The translations under genes and the position numbers were made by a program. A model generated the notes under the pieces. It was not told the origin of the DNA and ran no database searches. It saw nothing but the letters and a program-made list of their open reading frames with translations. A DNA stretch of 64,000 nt from Gemmatimonadaceae bacterium (GTDB lineage: Bacteria; Gemmatimonadota; Gemmatimonadetes; Gemmatimonadales; Gemmatimonadaceae): NCBI GenBank assembly GCA_030835125.1, contig JAUQWM010000012.1, positions 62,001 to 126,000 of the forward strand, written 5' to 3'. Below, one piece after another: positions 17,665-26,971 of this stretch. Every line of letters begins with the position of its first letter. Positions within the stretch are counted from its first letter, which is position 1.

Positions 17665-18399
17665 GTGGATGGACGTTTGACTCTGGCGACGGCGACCGGG
17701 CTGCCTTTTCTCGCCCTCGCGTTTCACGTCGGGACCGGCCTCGTTGCCCTCGTCGCGGGATTCATGGCGGTCGCCCTGCGCAAGGGCGGGACATGGCACC
17801 GTCGCAGCGGCCGCGTCTTCGTGTATGCGATGATCGCCACCGGCATCGCCGCAACGGGGATCTCCGTCTACGAGGGGAGGCCGCTCAACACGGGCGGAGC
17901 GCTCACGGTCTACCTCGTGTTCACGGCGTACACCGCCGTCAGGCCGGTACCCGGAGCGGGCCGCCACATGGACATCGGCCTGATGCTGCTGGCATTCCTG
18001 GTCGCCGCGGTGGGATACGGCGGCGGAGTCATGGCGCTTGGCAGGCCGGGCAACCAGATCGACGGCGTCCCCGCCGGGATGCTGTTCTTCCTGGCGACGA
18101 TCGTGCTGCTCGCCGCGATCGGTGATGTCAGGATGATCCGGGCCGGGGGTATCCAGGGAGCTCGACGACTGGCACGCCATCTCTGGCGGATGTCGTTCGG
18201 CCTGTTCATCGCGTCGGGCTCGTTCCTCATTGGCCAGATGAAGTTCATTCCCGAGCCGATCCGGGTCGTCCCGCTGATCATCGCCGTGGCGGTCAGCCCG
18301 TTGGTGGTGCTCCTGTACTGGATGTGGCGAGTGCGGCTGAGGCAGAATCTGCGCGGACTCATGACCGCGAGACCGGTCGAGGCGCGAGGCACGGCCTGA
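17665..18399 (+). CDS. DUF2306-like integral membrane protein
   Basis: 244 residues with about seven hydrophobic segments and the N-terminal pattern FHVGTGLVALVAGFMAVALRKGGTWHRRSGRVFVYAMIATGI. The His residues and the Gly-rich helix resemble those of DUF2306 and cytochrome b561-like proteins. A GGGAGG sequence 9 bp upstream supports the ATG. Function is unknown; it may bind haem through His side chains, but this is a guess. Confidence 0.7.
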   Translation: MDGRLTLATATGLPFLALAFHVGTGLVALVAGFMAVALRKGGTWHRRSGRVFVYAMIATGIAATGISVYEGRPLNTGGALTVYLVFTAYTAVRPVPGAGRHMDIGLMLLAFLVAAVGYGGGVMALGRPGNQIDGVPAGMLFFLATIVLLAAIGDVRMIRAGGIQGARRLARHLWRMSFGLFIASGSFLIGQMKFIPEPIRVVPLIIAVAVSPLVVLLYWMWRVRLRQNLRGLMTARPVEARGTA

Positions 18400-18468
18400 A
18401 GGAGCAGCCCGCCACCGTGGCGGACCGGGCGAGGTATCCCTGGGCCGTGCAGGCGAGCGCGTCGACGC

Positions 18469-21123
18469 TCAGTCCGAGCGCAGCGTGATGGCTGGATCCA
18501 CCGCCGCGGCTCGGCGCGCCGGCGCCCAGCACGCCAGCGCGGCCACGCCGCCGAGCAGACCGATGACGGCCGCATACGTCGTGGGATCGGCCCGCGTGAC
18601 GCCATAGAGCAGCGTCTCCAACAGCCTGCTCGTCGCCGATGCGCCCGCCGCGCCAATGACAACGCCAGTGCCAGTGAGCAACAAGCCGTTCGCCAGCACG
18701 CCACGCACGATGTCGTGGCGTGTGGCGCCGAGTGCGGTGCGGATGCCGATCTCCCGCGTGCGCTCCGCGACGCGAGCGGAGATCACGCCGTAGAGGCCTA
18801 CCGCGGCCAGCAGCAGCGCGGCAATCGCGAACGCCGAGTACACCACCGATGCGAAACGGCGGGTCGGCGCGGACCGCGCGATCATGTCTTCCATCGTCGC
18901 GATCCGCGTGATCGGCTTGTTGCGGTTCACGCTCCACACCGCGCGGACGACAGGGGCGGTCATGGCGGCCGGGTCGCCGCTGGTGCGCACCACGAGCGAC
19001 CGCACCGCATCCACCCAGCGCCATTGCGCGGCCGAGACGTAGAAGGCGTTTGTCGCATTCGAACCGAGCCACTGCTGCTTCACGTTGCCGACGACACCGA
19101 CAACGGTGCCCCACGGCCGCGTGCCGTCGGCGTCGGGCCCGAAGCGCATTCGCTGGCCGAGGGGATCACGCTGACCGAACACGCTACTCGCGAGGCTCTC
19201 GCTGATGAGGATCGCCTGGGTCGCCCCGGCGTTGTCTGACGCGTTCAGCAGTCGCCCGCGCAGCAGGGGAATACCCATCACGCGGACATAGTCGGCAGTC
19301 ACGGCATAGCGACTCGCCGAGCCGTCCTCACCCACCTGCCTTTCCGGGAAGGCCGCGGAGACGAAACCAAACCCGTCGATGTCGCCGCTCATCGGCAGCT
19401 GGCTGGTAAACGCCGCGTCGGTCACACCGGGCACGCCACGTACGGCAGTCAATACCTGTTCGTAATACAGGAGCTGCTCCTCGTTGCCCTGGCCCTCGCT
19501 CCCGGCATTCACCACCTGCATCGTGAGCAGGCGCGGTGCATTGAAGCCGGGCGCTTCCGAGAAGAGCCGGTCAAGACTTCGCAGGAGCAGCCCCGCGCCG
19601 ACCAGCAACATGAGCGCCAGCGCCACTTCCGACACGACCAGCACCGCACCGGCGGCGCTGCGACCGCCGGTGGCCGTGCGTGACGTGCTCTGGACGCCGC
19701 TGCGCACGTCCGCCCGCGACGCGCTCAACGCAGGGAGCAACCCCACGCCGACGCCGACAACTGTCGTGACGAGCAGGCCGAACGCAAATGCAGCACCGTC
19801 CACGCGAATCGACTCGACGCGCGGGAGGCCTGGCGGGCTCAGTGCGACAAGGACGCCAACGCCGGCCTGCGCGACAGCGAAACCCATGACACCGCCGATG
19901 AACGCGAGGATGACGCTCTCCGTCAATAGCTGGCGTACAAGGCGCGTGCCGCCGGCGCCCAACGCCGCGCGCAGCGCGAACTCCGTGCGGCGCCTGCCGC
20001 TGCGGGCGAGCAACAAGTTGGCGACGTTGACGCACGCGATCAGCAGCAGCACGGCGGCGGCCCCGATGATCGCGATCAGCGATGGACGGGCGCCGGCGGT
20101 GACGTCCTCGAGCAGGCCGCGAGCCAGCACGCCGTTCTGCAACGAGGCCCACGCCGGGCGGGGAAACTCGACGCGTCCGTTGCTCGCGATGACGTCGAGG
20201 TCGCGTTGTGCGGCTTCGAGATCGACGCCCGGCCGGAGGCGTCCGACGATCCGATAGTGGTGACCCCACTCGCGCGAGTTGGGCGGCGCTCGACGCGCGG
20301 CCTGCATCGGCGCCCACACGTCGGTGGCCGGCGCGAGCACGTCGACGAACGCCTTGGGCATCACCCCGATGACCCGGAACGGCTCGCCGCCCAGCGTGAT
20401 CCATCCGCCCACGAGCGAGGCGTCGCCGCCAAAGCGGCGCTGCAGCAGCCGGTCGCTCAGGACCACGACCCGCGCCGCCCCGGGGAGGTCCTCGGCGGTG
20501 TCGAAGGCGCGCCCGACCGCCGGCATGACGCCGAGCGTTCGGAAGAATTCGGCGGTCACGCGCTGGCCGGCAAGGCGCTCGGGCTCGTCGGTGCCCGTCA
20601 GTGCCGGACGCCAGGTATCCGTCGCGCTCAACAGCTCGAAGGAGCGGCTGCGGCCGAGCAGCTCTTCATACGAACCGTAGGTCGGCTCCACCGTCGCCCC
20701 GGCGGGGCCGCGATCGGCGATCGTGACGAGGCGCTCGCCGCCGGGATACGGCAGCGCCCGAAAAAGGACCGGATTGACCGCGGAGAAGATCGCCGTCGCG
20801 GCGCCGATGCCGATCGCCAGCGTGACCGAGGCGACGATCGTGAACACCGGATCGCGACGCAGGCGGCGCAGCGCGTACCTGGTGTCGCCGATGAGAAGGT
20901 CGGTGCTGTGCTCCCAGCCGGAGGCGCGCACCTCTTCCCGCGTCGCTGTGACGTTGCCGATCTCGATCGTCGCCTGGCGCCGCGCGTCGGCGTGTGAGAG
21001 GCCGTCGCGCATCAGCTCGCGAACACGCTGGTCCACGAAATGGCGGACTTCGGCGTCGGCCTGCCGATCGGCGCGGGCGGGAAACAGCAGGGCGGCGACG
21101 CCGCGGCGGAGTGCCCGGAGCAT
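18469..21123 (-). CDS. ADOP-type ABC transporter permease (FtsX/MacB domains)
   Basis: 884 residues. An N-terminal region of about 90 residues (ADAEVRHFVDQRVRELMRDGLSHADARRQA) typical of acidobacterial duplicated orphan permeases comes first. Two MacB-PCD plus FtsX units follow: DPVFTIVASVTLAIGIGAATAIFS near residue 90, LIAIIGAAAVLLLIACVNVANLLLARS near 370, and SAFAIAALLLAAVGLYGVISARVAERTREIGIRTALGA near the end. There is no ATPase domain or adjacent ATPase gene, as usual for the group. The start overlaps the PadR stop (TGATG), so the two are coupled. Confidence 0.9.
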   Translation of the reverse strand: MLRALRRGVAALLFPARADRQADAEVRHFVDQRVRELMRDGLSHADARRQATIEIGNVTATREEVRASGWEHSTDLLIGDTRYALRRLRRDPVFTIVASVTLAIGIGAATAIFSAVNPVLFRALPYPGGERLVTIADRGPAGATVEPTYGSYEELLGRSRSFELLSATDTWRPALTGTDEPERLAGQRVTAEFFRTLGVMPAVGRAFDTAEDLPGAARVVVLSDRLLQRRFGGDASLVGGWITLGGEPFRVIGVMPKAFVDVLAPATDVWAPMQAARRAPPNSREWGHHYRIVGRLRPGVDLEAAQRDLDVIASNGRVEFPRPAWASLQNGVLARGLLEDVTAGARPSLIAIIGAAAVLLLIACVNVANLLLARSGRRRTEFALRAALGAGGTRLVRQLLTESVILAFIGGVMGFAVAQAGVGVLVALSPPGLPRVESIRVDGAAFAFGLLVTTVVGVGVGLLPALSASRADVRSGVQSTSRTATGGRSAAGAVLVVSEVALALMLLVGAGLLLRSLDRLFSEAPGFNAPRLLTMQVVNAGSEGQGNEEQLLYYEQVLTAVRGVPGVTDAAFTSQLPMSGDIDGFGFVSAAFPERQVGEDGSASRYAVTADYVRVMGIPLLRGRLLNASDNAGATQAILISESLASSVFGQRDPLGQRMRFGPDADGTRPWGTVVGVVGNVKQQWLGSNATNAFYVSAAQWRWVDAVRSLVVRTSGDPAAMTAPVVRAVWSVNRNKPITRIATMEDMIARSAPTRRFASVVYSAFAIAALLLAAVGLYGVISARVAERTREIGIRTALGATRHDIVRGVLANGLLLTGTGVVIGAAGASATSRLLETLLYGVTRADPTTYAAVIGLLGGVAALACWAPARRAAAVDPAITLRSD

Positions 21124-21458
21124 CAGGCCTCCGCCCTGAGGAGCCGGCTCATCGCCGAAACGCGCCGCTCCCACGCGGCCGTCTCGAGTTCGAGCTGCTT
21201 CCGTCCCGCGCGGGTGAGCGAATAGAAGCGACCCTGGCGGTTGTTTTCCGTCTCGCGCCATTCGGCGTCGAGCCATCCCGCGCGCTCGAGGCGTTGCAGG
21301 GCGACGAGCAGGGAGCCTGCGTTCACCTTGAAGACGCCGCGTGAGATCTGTTCCACGCGCCGCGCGATCCCGAAGGCATGCAGCGGCGCGAGGCTCAGCG
21401 TCTTGAGGATCAGCATGTCCAGCGTACCCGGCACGACATCAGTACTCTGTGCGTCCAT
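21123..21458 (-). CDS. PadR-family transcriptional regulator
   Basis: 111 residues: VVPGTLDMLILKTLSLAPLHAFGIARRVEQISRGVFKVNAGSLLVALQRLERAGWLDAEWRETENNRQGRFYSLTRAGRKQL is a complete PadR winged helix. PadR genes directly upstream of ADOP permeases are a recurring pair; here they are coupled by a one-base overlap, so the regulator probably represses itself and the permease. Note N-A-G-S instead of the common Q-G-A-L-Y in the recognition region. Confidence 0.92.
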   Translation of the reverse strand: MDAQSTDVVPGTLDMLILKTLSLAPLHAFGIARRVEQISRGVFKVNAGSLLVALQRLERAGWLDAEWRETENNRQGRFYSLTRAGRKQLELETAAWERRVSAMSRLLRAEA

Positions 21459-21473
21459 CGCGCACTCTCCCCC

Positions 21474-21518
21474 TGACAGTCAAGAGGAGGAGATAGCACG
21501 GGGACCTCTTGACTGTCA
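21474..21518. promoter_or_regulatory. Long inverted repeat, probable PadR operator
   Basis: Arms TGACAGTCAAGAGG and CCTCTTGACTGTCA match over 14 bp with a 17-bp spacer. Each arm also contains a short palindrome of the type TTGAC-x-GTCAA, so two adjacent PadR dimers could bind. It lies 16 bp upstream of the PadR start. Confidence 0.65.
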
Positions 21519-21539
21519 AGTGGAGGCGTGGCCGGCCCG

Positions 21540-22370
21540 CGGTGCCATTCCCGGGGCACAGCATCTACCACAGGGGACACGGAGGTCACGGAGGACCGGC
21601 ACCGACGGCTCGCTCCTCAGTACCCTGGATTCCATGATGGCAAGCGCTGTCGCGGCTTCCTGCAAGAACTGTGTCTCCTTGGTGAATGCTCTTGTCAGGC
21701 TTGGCCGGCTCGCAGTGCCATTCACCAAGGCACAGCAGTTCACCACAGGGGACACGGAGGCCACGGAGAACGGCACCGACAGCTCGCTCAGGACCGTGAA
21801 TGCTTTCCGTAATGGCAGTCGTGGTCGCACCTTCCTCCGAGAGGAATCGCGATCGGGACGCGGGGCGGCTCGGCACAGTCTCCGTGATCTCTGTGTCCCC
21901 CGTGGTGAATGCTCTTGTGACTTGGCGGGCTCGCGGTGCCATTCTCGAGAGACAGCATTTCACCACAGGGGACACGGAGGTCACGGAGGAACGGCACCGA
22001 CGGCTCGCTCTTCAGGATTCTGAATGCTTTGCATGATGGCAGTCGTGGGTCGCAGCTTCTGCGAGAGGAATCGAGATCGAGACCCGGGTCGGCTCGGCGC
22101 AGTCTCTGTGATCTCTGTGTCCCCTGTGGTGAATGCTCTTGTCAGGCTTGGCCGGCTCGCAGTGCCATCCACAAGGCACAGCATTTCACCACAGGGGACA
22201 CGGAGGTCACGGAGGAACGGCACCGACTGCTCGCTCTTCAGGATCCTGAATGCTTTCCATGATGGCAGTCGTGGGTCGCTGTTTCTGCGAGAAGACTCGC
22301 GAGCGAGATCCGGGCCGGCTCGGCGCCAGTCCTCGGTGATCTCCGTGTCCCCTGTGGTGAATGCTCCATG
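21540..22370. repeat. Tandem array of four large hairpin repeats
   Basis: Four units begin at 21567, 21742, 21962 and 22188. Each starts with ACCACAGGGGACACGGAGG and about 110-140 bp later has the inverted arm (at 21663-21692 degenerate, 21881-21910, 22104-22134 and 22333-22363). A constant stretch containing GGCTTGGCCGGCTCGCAGTG separates units. No open frame is conserved between copies. This explains the whole gap between the PadR and multicopper oxidase genes. Confidence 0.9.
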
Positions 22371-22386
22371 GATATGGCGCGGACTC

Positions 22387-23760
22387 TTACCGAATGACCT
22401 CGAAATGCGCCATCATGCCGGCCGCATGGTGCTCGAGGATGTGGCAGTGGTACATCCATCCGCCGGGCCGGTCATCCGCCATCCAGGCGATGCGAACGCT
22501 GCCGAAGGGCGGCACGTTCACGGTGTCCTCCCAGGACAGATGATCCGGCGCCTTGCCGTTCACCTCCAGCACCTGGAAGAAGAAGCCGTGCAGGTGGAAC
22601 GGATGATGCACCGGCGAGCGGTTGACCACCTCCCAGACCTGCAGCTCCCCGACGCGGACCGGGTCGGCGTGGTGATGCTGCTCGTGGTTGATGTTAAACT
22701 CGACGCCGTGCTTCAGCCCCAGGCCGAACCCAAGCCGCACCGTGCGATTCGATGGAACGGGACCCGTCACCAGGGGCTCGATCTCCCGCAGCCGGTCCGG
22801 GAGCTGCGTCCTGGAGGGCGCGGCGGCTCCCACCCGCAACGTGGCGAACAGCTCGGCCTTCTTGTGGGCCTTGAATGACCCGCGATTGAACGGCAGGGTC
22901 TCGATGCGAAGCGTCTCACCTTCGGCGAACGGGCCGACAGCGATCTCGGTGCGGCCCGCGGCGGGGAGCAACACTTCGGTGACGGTCACTGGCGAGGGGA
23001 TCAGGCCGCCACCGGTGCCGATGATCCGGAACGGCCGACCGCCTACCGAGAGCCGCACGTACCGCGCGCTGGCGGCGTTCACGATGCGCCAGCGCTCGAC
23101 CTGCCCCGCCGCCATCCGGATCTCGGGCTCCTGCCTGCCGTTCACGAGGCGGGTGGTCCCTTCCCGTCCGTCATGCGACTCGATCCACCCGCCGGGTGGC
23201 CTGATCTGGCCGTCCTTCTCCAGCTCGACGTCGTCCAGCACGAAGGTCCGCTCGGCATCGAACACCGGCTCATCGGGCGCGCGGACGATCAGGGCGCCAT
23301 ACAGCCCGCGCTCCAGCTGCACCGTCTCGTTGAAGTGCGAGTGGTACCAGAAGGTGCCCGCGTCAGGCACGCGAAACCGGTAGATGTAGCTCTCGCCCGG
23401 GTCGACGGGACGTTGCACCCGCTCCGTCCCGTCCATCACCGCCGGGATCCGGAGCCCGTGCCAGTGGACGACCGTCGGTTCGGGAAGGTGGTTGGTGAGG
23501 CGGATCTCGAGGACGTCACCCACCTGCGCCTCGATGGTGGGACCAGGCACCTGACCGCCGAATCCCCAGGCCCTGGTCCGCGTGCCGGGCACGAACTCCC
23601 AATCGAACTCCCTGGCCTCGAGCTCTACGCGCACGACGGTGCGTCCCTCGTCAGGCTGGGCGGACTCAAACGCCGTGTCGTAAGCCTCGGCGGGCGACAT
23701 GGTCGCGACCGATGTCGGGCCGGGTGCCGAGGTGTGGTGTTCGTGCCGATGGACTTGCAT
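22387..23760 (-). CDS. Multicopper oxidase
   Basis: 457 residues with all copper motifs: VVHWHGLRIP and FWYHSHFNETVQLERGLYG in the first cupredoxin domain, PVHHPFHLHGFFFQ and WMYHCHILEHHAAGMM in the last. That gives ligands for one T1 copper and the trinuclear T2/T3 cluster. The family oxidises phenols, metals or Cu(I) and reduces oxygen to water. The T1 axial Met (GMM) is present. The N terminus (MQVHRHEHHTSAPGP) lacks a recognisable signal or Tat peptide, which is unusual for this family. Confidence 0.92.
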   Translation of the reverse strand: MQVHRHEHHTSAPGPTSVATMSPAEAYDTAFESAQPDEGRTVVRVELEAREFDWEFVPGTRTRAWGFGGQVPGPTIEAQVGDVLEIRLTNHLPEPTVVHWHGLRIPAVMDGTERVQRPVDPGESYIYRFRVPDAGTFWYHSHFNETVQLERGLYGALIVRAPDEPVFDAERTFVLDDVELEKDGQIRPPGGWIESHDGREGTTRLVNGRQEPEIRMAAGQVERWRIVNAASARYVRLSVGGRPFRIIGTGGGLIPSPVTVTEVLLPAAGRTEIAVGPFAEGETLRIETLPFNRGSFKAHKKAELFATLRVGAAAPSRTQLPDRLREIEPLVTGPVPSNRTVRLGFGLGLKHGVEFNINHEQHHHADPVRVGELQVWEVVNRSPVHHPFHLHGFFFQVLEVNGKAPDHLSWEDTVNVPPFGSVRIAWMADDRPGGWMYHCHILEHHAAGMMAHFEVIR

Positions 23761-23792
23761 GGAAGGCTCCGATGAAGGGTGAGCTGCTTGTC

Positions 23793-24398
23793 CTACAGGC
23801 CAACGGCGAATCGCAACCCGACGAACGTGGAGCCGAACTCCGAGATCCCACCCCGATCCGATTCGCCGGAGATGTTGACCTGTTTCAGGAACACCCCGAG
23901 TTCACTCCTGCGGAAGCGATAGCCGATGTCGGCGTAGGGTGCCAGAAACAGGCCCTCACCCTTGTAGAACGACCCGGTACTGGCCCCTCCCGATGGGGCT
24001 GGGCCCTGACGGGCCATCGCGTTGACGACCAGGGCTCCCGCGTGCACGCCGCCCGAGATGAACCACTTCGCACCGTACGTGAGTTCGACGACCGGACCAG
24101 CGGCCTGGTAGTTCATCGTGGTGGCCGCGGTCTGGTCGGAGTTGGAGACGAGCGTCTCGATGCCGATTCGCAGGTACGGGCGCACCTTGTAGGTCAGGAA
24201 GTAGCCCGACATATGGGGGCCCACGAGGCCGTCGGACGTGAGATCGTCAAAGGCGGGATCCAGGCCAGACAGGTCCATCGTCCCCGTGATCAGGGCCGAG
24301 CGGATCCCCACGGTGTATTTGCGGTCACGGTCCTGGGCCGCCGCGAGAGTCGGTACGGATGCCGCCAGGAGACCGATCAGAACAAGGGTCCTTACCAC
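23793..24398 (-). CDS. Outer-membrane beta-barrel-like secreted protein
   Basis: About 201 residues from a GTG at 24398, chosen because it yields a signal peptide (VVRTLVLIGLLAASVPTLAAAQ). The mature part alternates polar and hydrophobic residues (YFLTYKVRPYLRIGIETLV, VELTYGAKWFISGGVHAGALV, GEGLFLAPYADIGYRFRRSELGVFLKQVNI) and ends in TFVGLRFAVGL, the pattern of a small eight-stranded barrel. It lies just upstream of, and on the same strand as, the multicopper oxidase, so the two may be co-transcribed. Function unknown. Confidence 0.65.
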   Translation of the reverse strand: MVRTLVLIGLLAASVPTLAAAQDRDRKYTVGIRSALITGTMDLSGLDPAFDDLTSDGLVGPHMSGYFLTYKVRPYLRIGIETLVSNSDQTAATTMNYQAAGPVVELTYGAKWFISGGVHAGALVVNAMARQGPAPSGGASTGSFYKGEGLFLAPYADIGYRFRRSELGVFLKQVNISGESDRGGISEFGSTFVGLRFAVGL

Positions 24399-24499
24399 GT
24401 GCCACCTCGTCGTTGAGTGTCTGCTACACAGGAAGGATGGCGCCGCAGGGGGGCCTGCCGATTGAACGAAAGGGCTGACTTCGGTGGCCCACCCGCCCT

Positions 24500-24705
24500 T
24501 CACCTGGGGACACGCTCCGTCAGCTGCCCCAGCTCCTCGGCGATCCCGATGAGGAGTCCTTCGGGGCCCCGGATGTAGCAGAGCCGGTACGACGCTTCGT
24601 ACTGAACCACGTCGCCGACGAACTGCGCGCCGCGCTGACGGAGCCTGTCGAGCGTCTCGTCGATGTAGTGGTTATCGAGCCAGCCGCCGATATACGACCC
24701 GGTAC
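24500..24705 (-). pseudogene. C-terminal remnant of a VOC/glyoxalase-family gene
   Basis: The minus-strand frame ending at the TGA 24500-24502 reads SYIGGWLDNHYIDETLDRLR, then GAQFVGDVVQYEASYRLCYI and RGPEGLLIGIAEELGQ. This is the last third of a bleomycin-resistance/glyoxalase protein, including the metal-ligand Glu in GPEG. No N-terminal half or start codon is found, and the upstream end runs into the 3' end of another gene. Confidence 0.6.
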
Positions 24706-25202
24706 GGAGGGTGGAAGTAGTCGGCTACCAGGAACAGCGATGTCGTTACGAGGACAACGCGTCCGGTCCTCATCCATATGTCAGAGTTCCTGGCGCATTC
24801 CCTGCATTGTGTGATTCCGCCGGCAACCACTCCGGTTGCCTTGATCGTCACCCAGGTGATGGCGCCGAAGAGCAAGCCCATGGCAACGGCACGGTCGGGC
24901 GAATGCCGTATGGCGGCGATCTCGCTCACTTCCTCGATCGGCACGACGAGCGGATCACCGATGTCGAACGCCAGTACCAGGCTGTCGCCGCGCCATCCGG
25001 CGAAGCGTACCGTCAGGTGCTCGAACCCGCGCCTCACCTTGATCGCTTCATTCTGACGGAGCGCAATCGCGGGCGGCGCGGGCGTAACCCCCACCGGCGC
25101 CGCCGCCGACTGCGCCCGTGCGCTCCGCGGCAGCCAGATCGCGCAGACTGCCGCGGCAACTGCGATGAGATGGTGTCCAGCTGTGCGTTCGCGTGTTCGC
25201 AC
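24672..25202 (-). CDS. Hypothetical exported membrane protein
   Basis: 176 residues from a GTG. There is a signal-like segment (HHLIAVAAAVCAIWLPRSARAQ), then a small beta-rich region (VRFAGWRGDSLVLAFDIGDPLVVPIEEVSEIAAI) and two hydrophobic segments (AVAMGLLFGAITWVTIKA, TGRVVLVTTSLFLVADYF) with a Cys-x2-Cys between them. The frame is open and well biased, but I recognise no family. Its 3' end overlaps the VOC remnant. Confidence 0.5.
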   Translation of the reverse strand: MRTRERTAGHHLIAVAAAVCAIWLPRSARAQSAAAPVGVTPAPPAIALRQNEAIKVRRGFEHLTVRFAGWRGDSLVLAFDIGDPLVVPIEEVSEIAAIRHSPDRAVAMGLLFGAITWVTIKATGVVAGGITQCRECARNSDIWMRTGRVVLVTTSLFLVADYFHPPYRVVYRRLAR

Positions 25203-25261
25203 TCAGGTACCTCTCGACCGTGTTGCGGGACTCGCCGGCTGCACGAGCGTCAGTGCCAGCG

Positions 25262-25575
25262 CCAAGAAGGGCGGTTGGATTCGCCCAGGGCGGCGAGGAC
25301 ATCAGACACAACGCTCGTTTCCTTTCCTCGGCGATCCTCGGCGACCTCGGCGTCCCCTGCGTTGTGCAGTTGTCGTCGCGGCCAGCCCGCATCCTCGACA
25401 TGAAACGCTCAGTCCAAGGCCCGGACGAATGATGGATGCCATGACCCTGATACCGCGCAGGTGTCAATTCCGTACAAAGGCACAACGCCGAGGTCGCCGA
25501 GGCCGCCGAGGAGCGCCGCGTACTGCGGAGCTCGAAGCAAGAAGAGCGGCCGGATTCGGCCGCCCTCTCTTCTGG
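25262..25575. repeat. Composite hairpin repeat
   Basis: An inverted pair, 25324-25368 (CCTCGGCGACCTCGGCG...GTTGTGC) and 25480-25511 (GCACAACGCCGAGG...), encloses about 110 bp. Outside it lie two related copies of AAGAAG-GCGG--GGATTCG (25264-25290 and 25539-25560). No gene is supported between 25203 and 25592. Its architecture matches the hairpins at 21.5-22.4 kb. Confidence 0.65.
25541..25572 (-). terminator. Hairpin terminator after the amidohydrolase operon
   Basis: On the minus strand GCGGCCG-AATC-CGGCCGC forms a strong 7-bp stem, extended by GAAGA/TCTTC, followed by a weak T-rich run (TCTTCTT). It lies about 20 bp past the stop at 25593 and is well placed to end the two-gene amidohydrolase transcript. 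Confidence 0.5.
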
Positions 25576-25592
25576 CAGGAAGGCTGTTGTCT

Positions 25593-26969
25593 CTACGAGA
25601 TGATCTTCAACTTCTGCCGCACCTTCTCCATGTACTTCTCGAAGAAGTGCTTCTGGATGTCGTTCATGTCGAGCTCACGTCCCTGGATGTACGCCTGCAG
25701 GATGTCGCTCGTCATGTCGATCGGCGTACCCGTCGTGATCAGGAACGTGGCCTGCTTGCCCACCTCGAGCGAACCGAGCCGGTCGGCCAATCCCATGAAT
25801 TCCGCGGCGTTGATCGTGACCGCCTTGATCGCTTCCTCCTCCGGCAGGCCGAATGCGACCGCGACGCCGGCCTCGTACGGCAGCCGATCCGTGTAGAGCG
25901 AGCCCGATCCGCCCGAGATGGCGAACTTGACGCCCGCCTTGTGCAGTTGCGCGGCTCGGCTGTACGCGGCGTCGTACCCCTCGTGGGCGCGATTCGGAGC
26001 GTCCATGGTCGACGTGAGGATGACCGGGATGTTCTCGGCTTTCAGCCGGGCGGCCACGTGGATGGCGTCGTCCCCGCCGCGGATGATGAGCCTCAGGTTT
26101 TCCTGTTTCGCCCAGGTGATGGCGTCATTGATCTGCGACGTGCCGCTCGCGGACACGACGACCGGAATCTTGCGGTCCAGGGCCGGGATCATCGCCATGT
26201 ACCGCGCATCGGTGCGAACTTGTTCGCCCGCGGCCACCGCGTCCCGATAGGCTCGCGCCTCGGCGAAGTAGTTCTTCAGCTGCTGCACGCGCTCTTCGTA
26301 TGTCGCGCGGTTGCCTTCCGGACCGCCACCGCCGCCACGGCCGCCACGGCCTCCTCCGCGCTGGCTGGGATCCGGCCAGTTCACGTTGAGGGCCGCCGCC
26401 GACTCGAGCGACATCTCCTCCCAGCTCCAGCCCTCGAGCGCCATCGCCGACGACATGCCGGAGATCAGTCCGCCGCCCGGTGTCGTCAGGGTGGTGAGGA
26501 CGCCCTGCGAACGCGACGTACCGATGTGGCGGCTCTCCGCGTTCACCGCGACGTCCGTGCGGACGTTCGGGTTGAAGTCACCGACCTCGTTCACGTCGTT
26601 CGACATGTCGACCGCGCCGATCTCGGAAATGCCGACCGTCGAATACGCATCGATCAGTCCCGGATAGATATGCTTGCCGGTGACGTCGACGATTTTTGTG
26701 CCGGCCGGGATGGCCAGGTTGGCCCCCACGGAGACGATTTTCCCGGCCTCGAAAATGATCGTGCCGTTCTGGATGACCCCGTTCGTCACCGTGTGGATCG
26801 TTGCCCCGCGCAGCGCGGTGCGCTCGCTCTGCGGCGGGACCGTCATGCGCACCTGCGCCGAAAGCGCGAGAGGCTGGCTCGCGACCAGGCCTGACGCAAC
26901 GGCGGCGAGCAGGCGGCTGAAACGCAGCGCTGTGGAAGTCGTCATGGCTTTCTGTTGGTGGGCGTGCAT
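25593..26969 (-). CDS. Secreted amidohydrolase (imidazolonepropionase-like)
   Basis: 458 residues from the ATG at 26969, preceded by GGGAGGA. A signal peptide follows (STALRFSRLLAAVASGLVASQPLALSAQ). The composite-domain start TALRGATIHTVTNGVIQNGTIIFEAGKIVSVG, then VDVTGKHIYPGLIDAYSTVG, the HVAARLKAENIPVILTS region and the C-terminal LPEEEAIKAVTINAAEFMGLADRLGSLEVGKQATFLI belong to the amidohydrolase superfamily. The expected first-metal HxH is replaced (GLIDAYST), so metal binding may be altered. It is coupled closely to the larger amidohydrolase upstream. Confidence 0.82.
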   Translation of the reverse strand: MHAHQQKAMTTSTALRFSRLLAAVASGLVASQPLALSAQVRMTVPPQSERTALRGATIHTVTNGVIQNGTIIFEAGKIVSVGANLAIPAGTKIVDVTGKHIYPGLIDAYSTVGISEIGAVDMSNDVNEVGDFNPNVRTDVAVNAESRHIGTSRSQGVLTTLTTPGGGLISGMSSAMALEGWSWEEMSLESAAALNVNWPDPSQRGGGRGGRGGGGGPEGNRATYEERVQQLKNYFAEARAYRDAVAAGEQVRTDARYMAMIPALDRKIPVVVSASGTSQINDAITWAKQENLRLIIRGGDDAIHVAARLKAENIPVILTSTMDAPNRAHEGYDAAYSRAAQLHKAGVKFAISGGSGSLYTDRLPYEAGVAVAFGLPEEEAIKAVTINAAEFMGLADRLGSLEVGKQATFLITTGTPIDMTSDILQAYIQGRELDMNDIQKHFFEKYMEKVRQKLKIIS

Positions 26970-26971
26970 GG

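Noticed and set aside
21540-22370. CRISPR array
   Set aside because: Units are 175-226 bp, the repeat arms are inverted and not direct, spacing is irregular and there are no cas genes.
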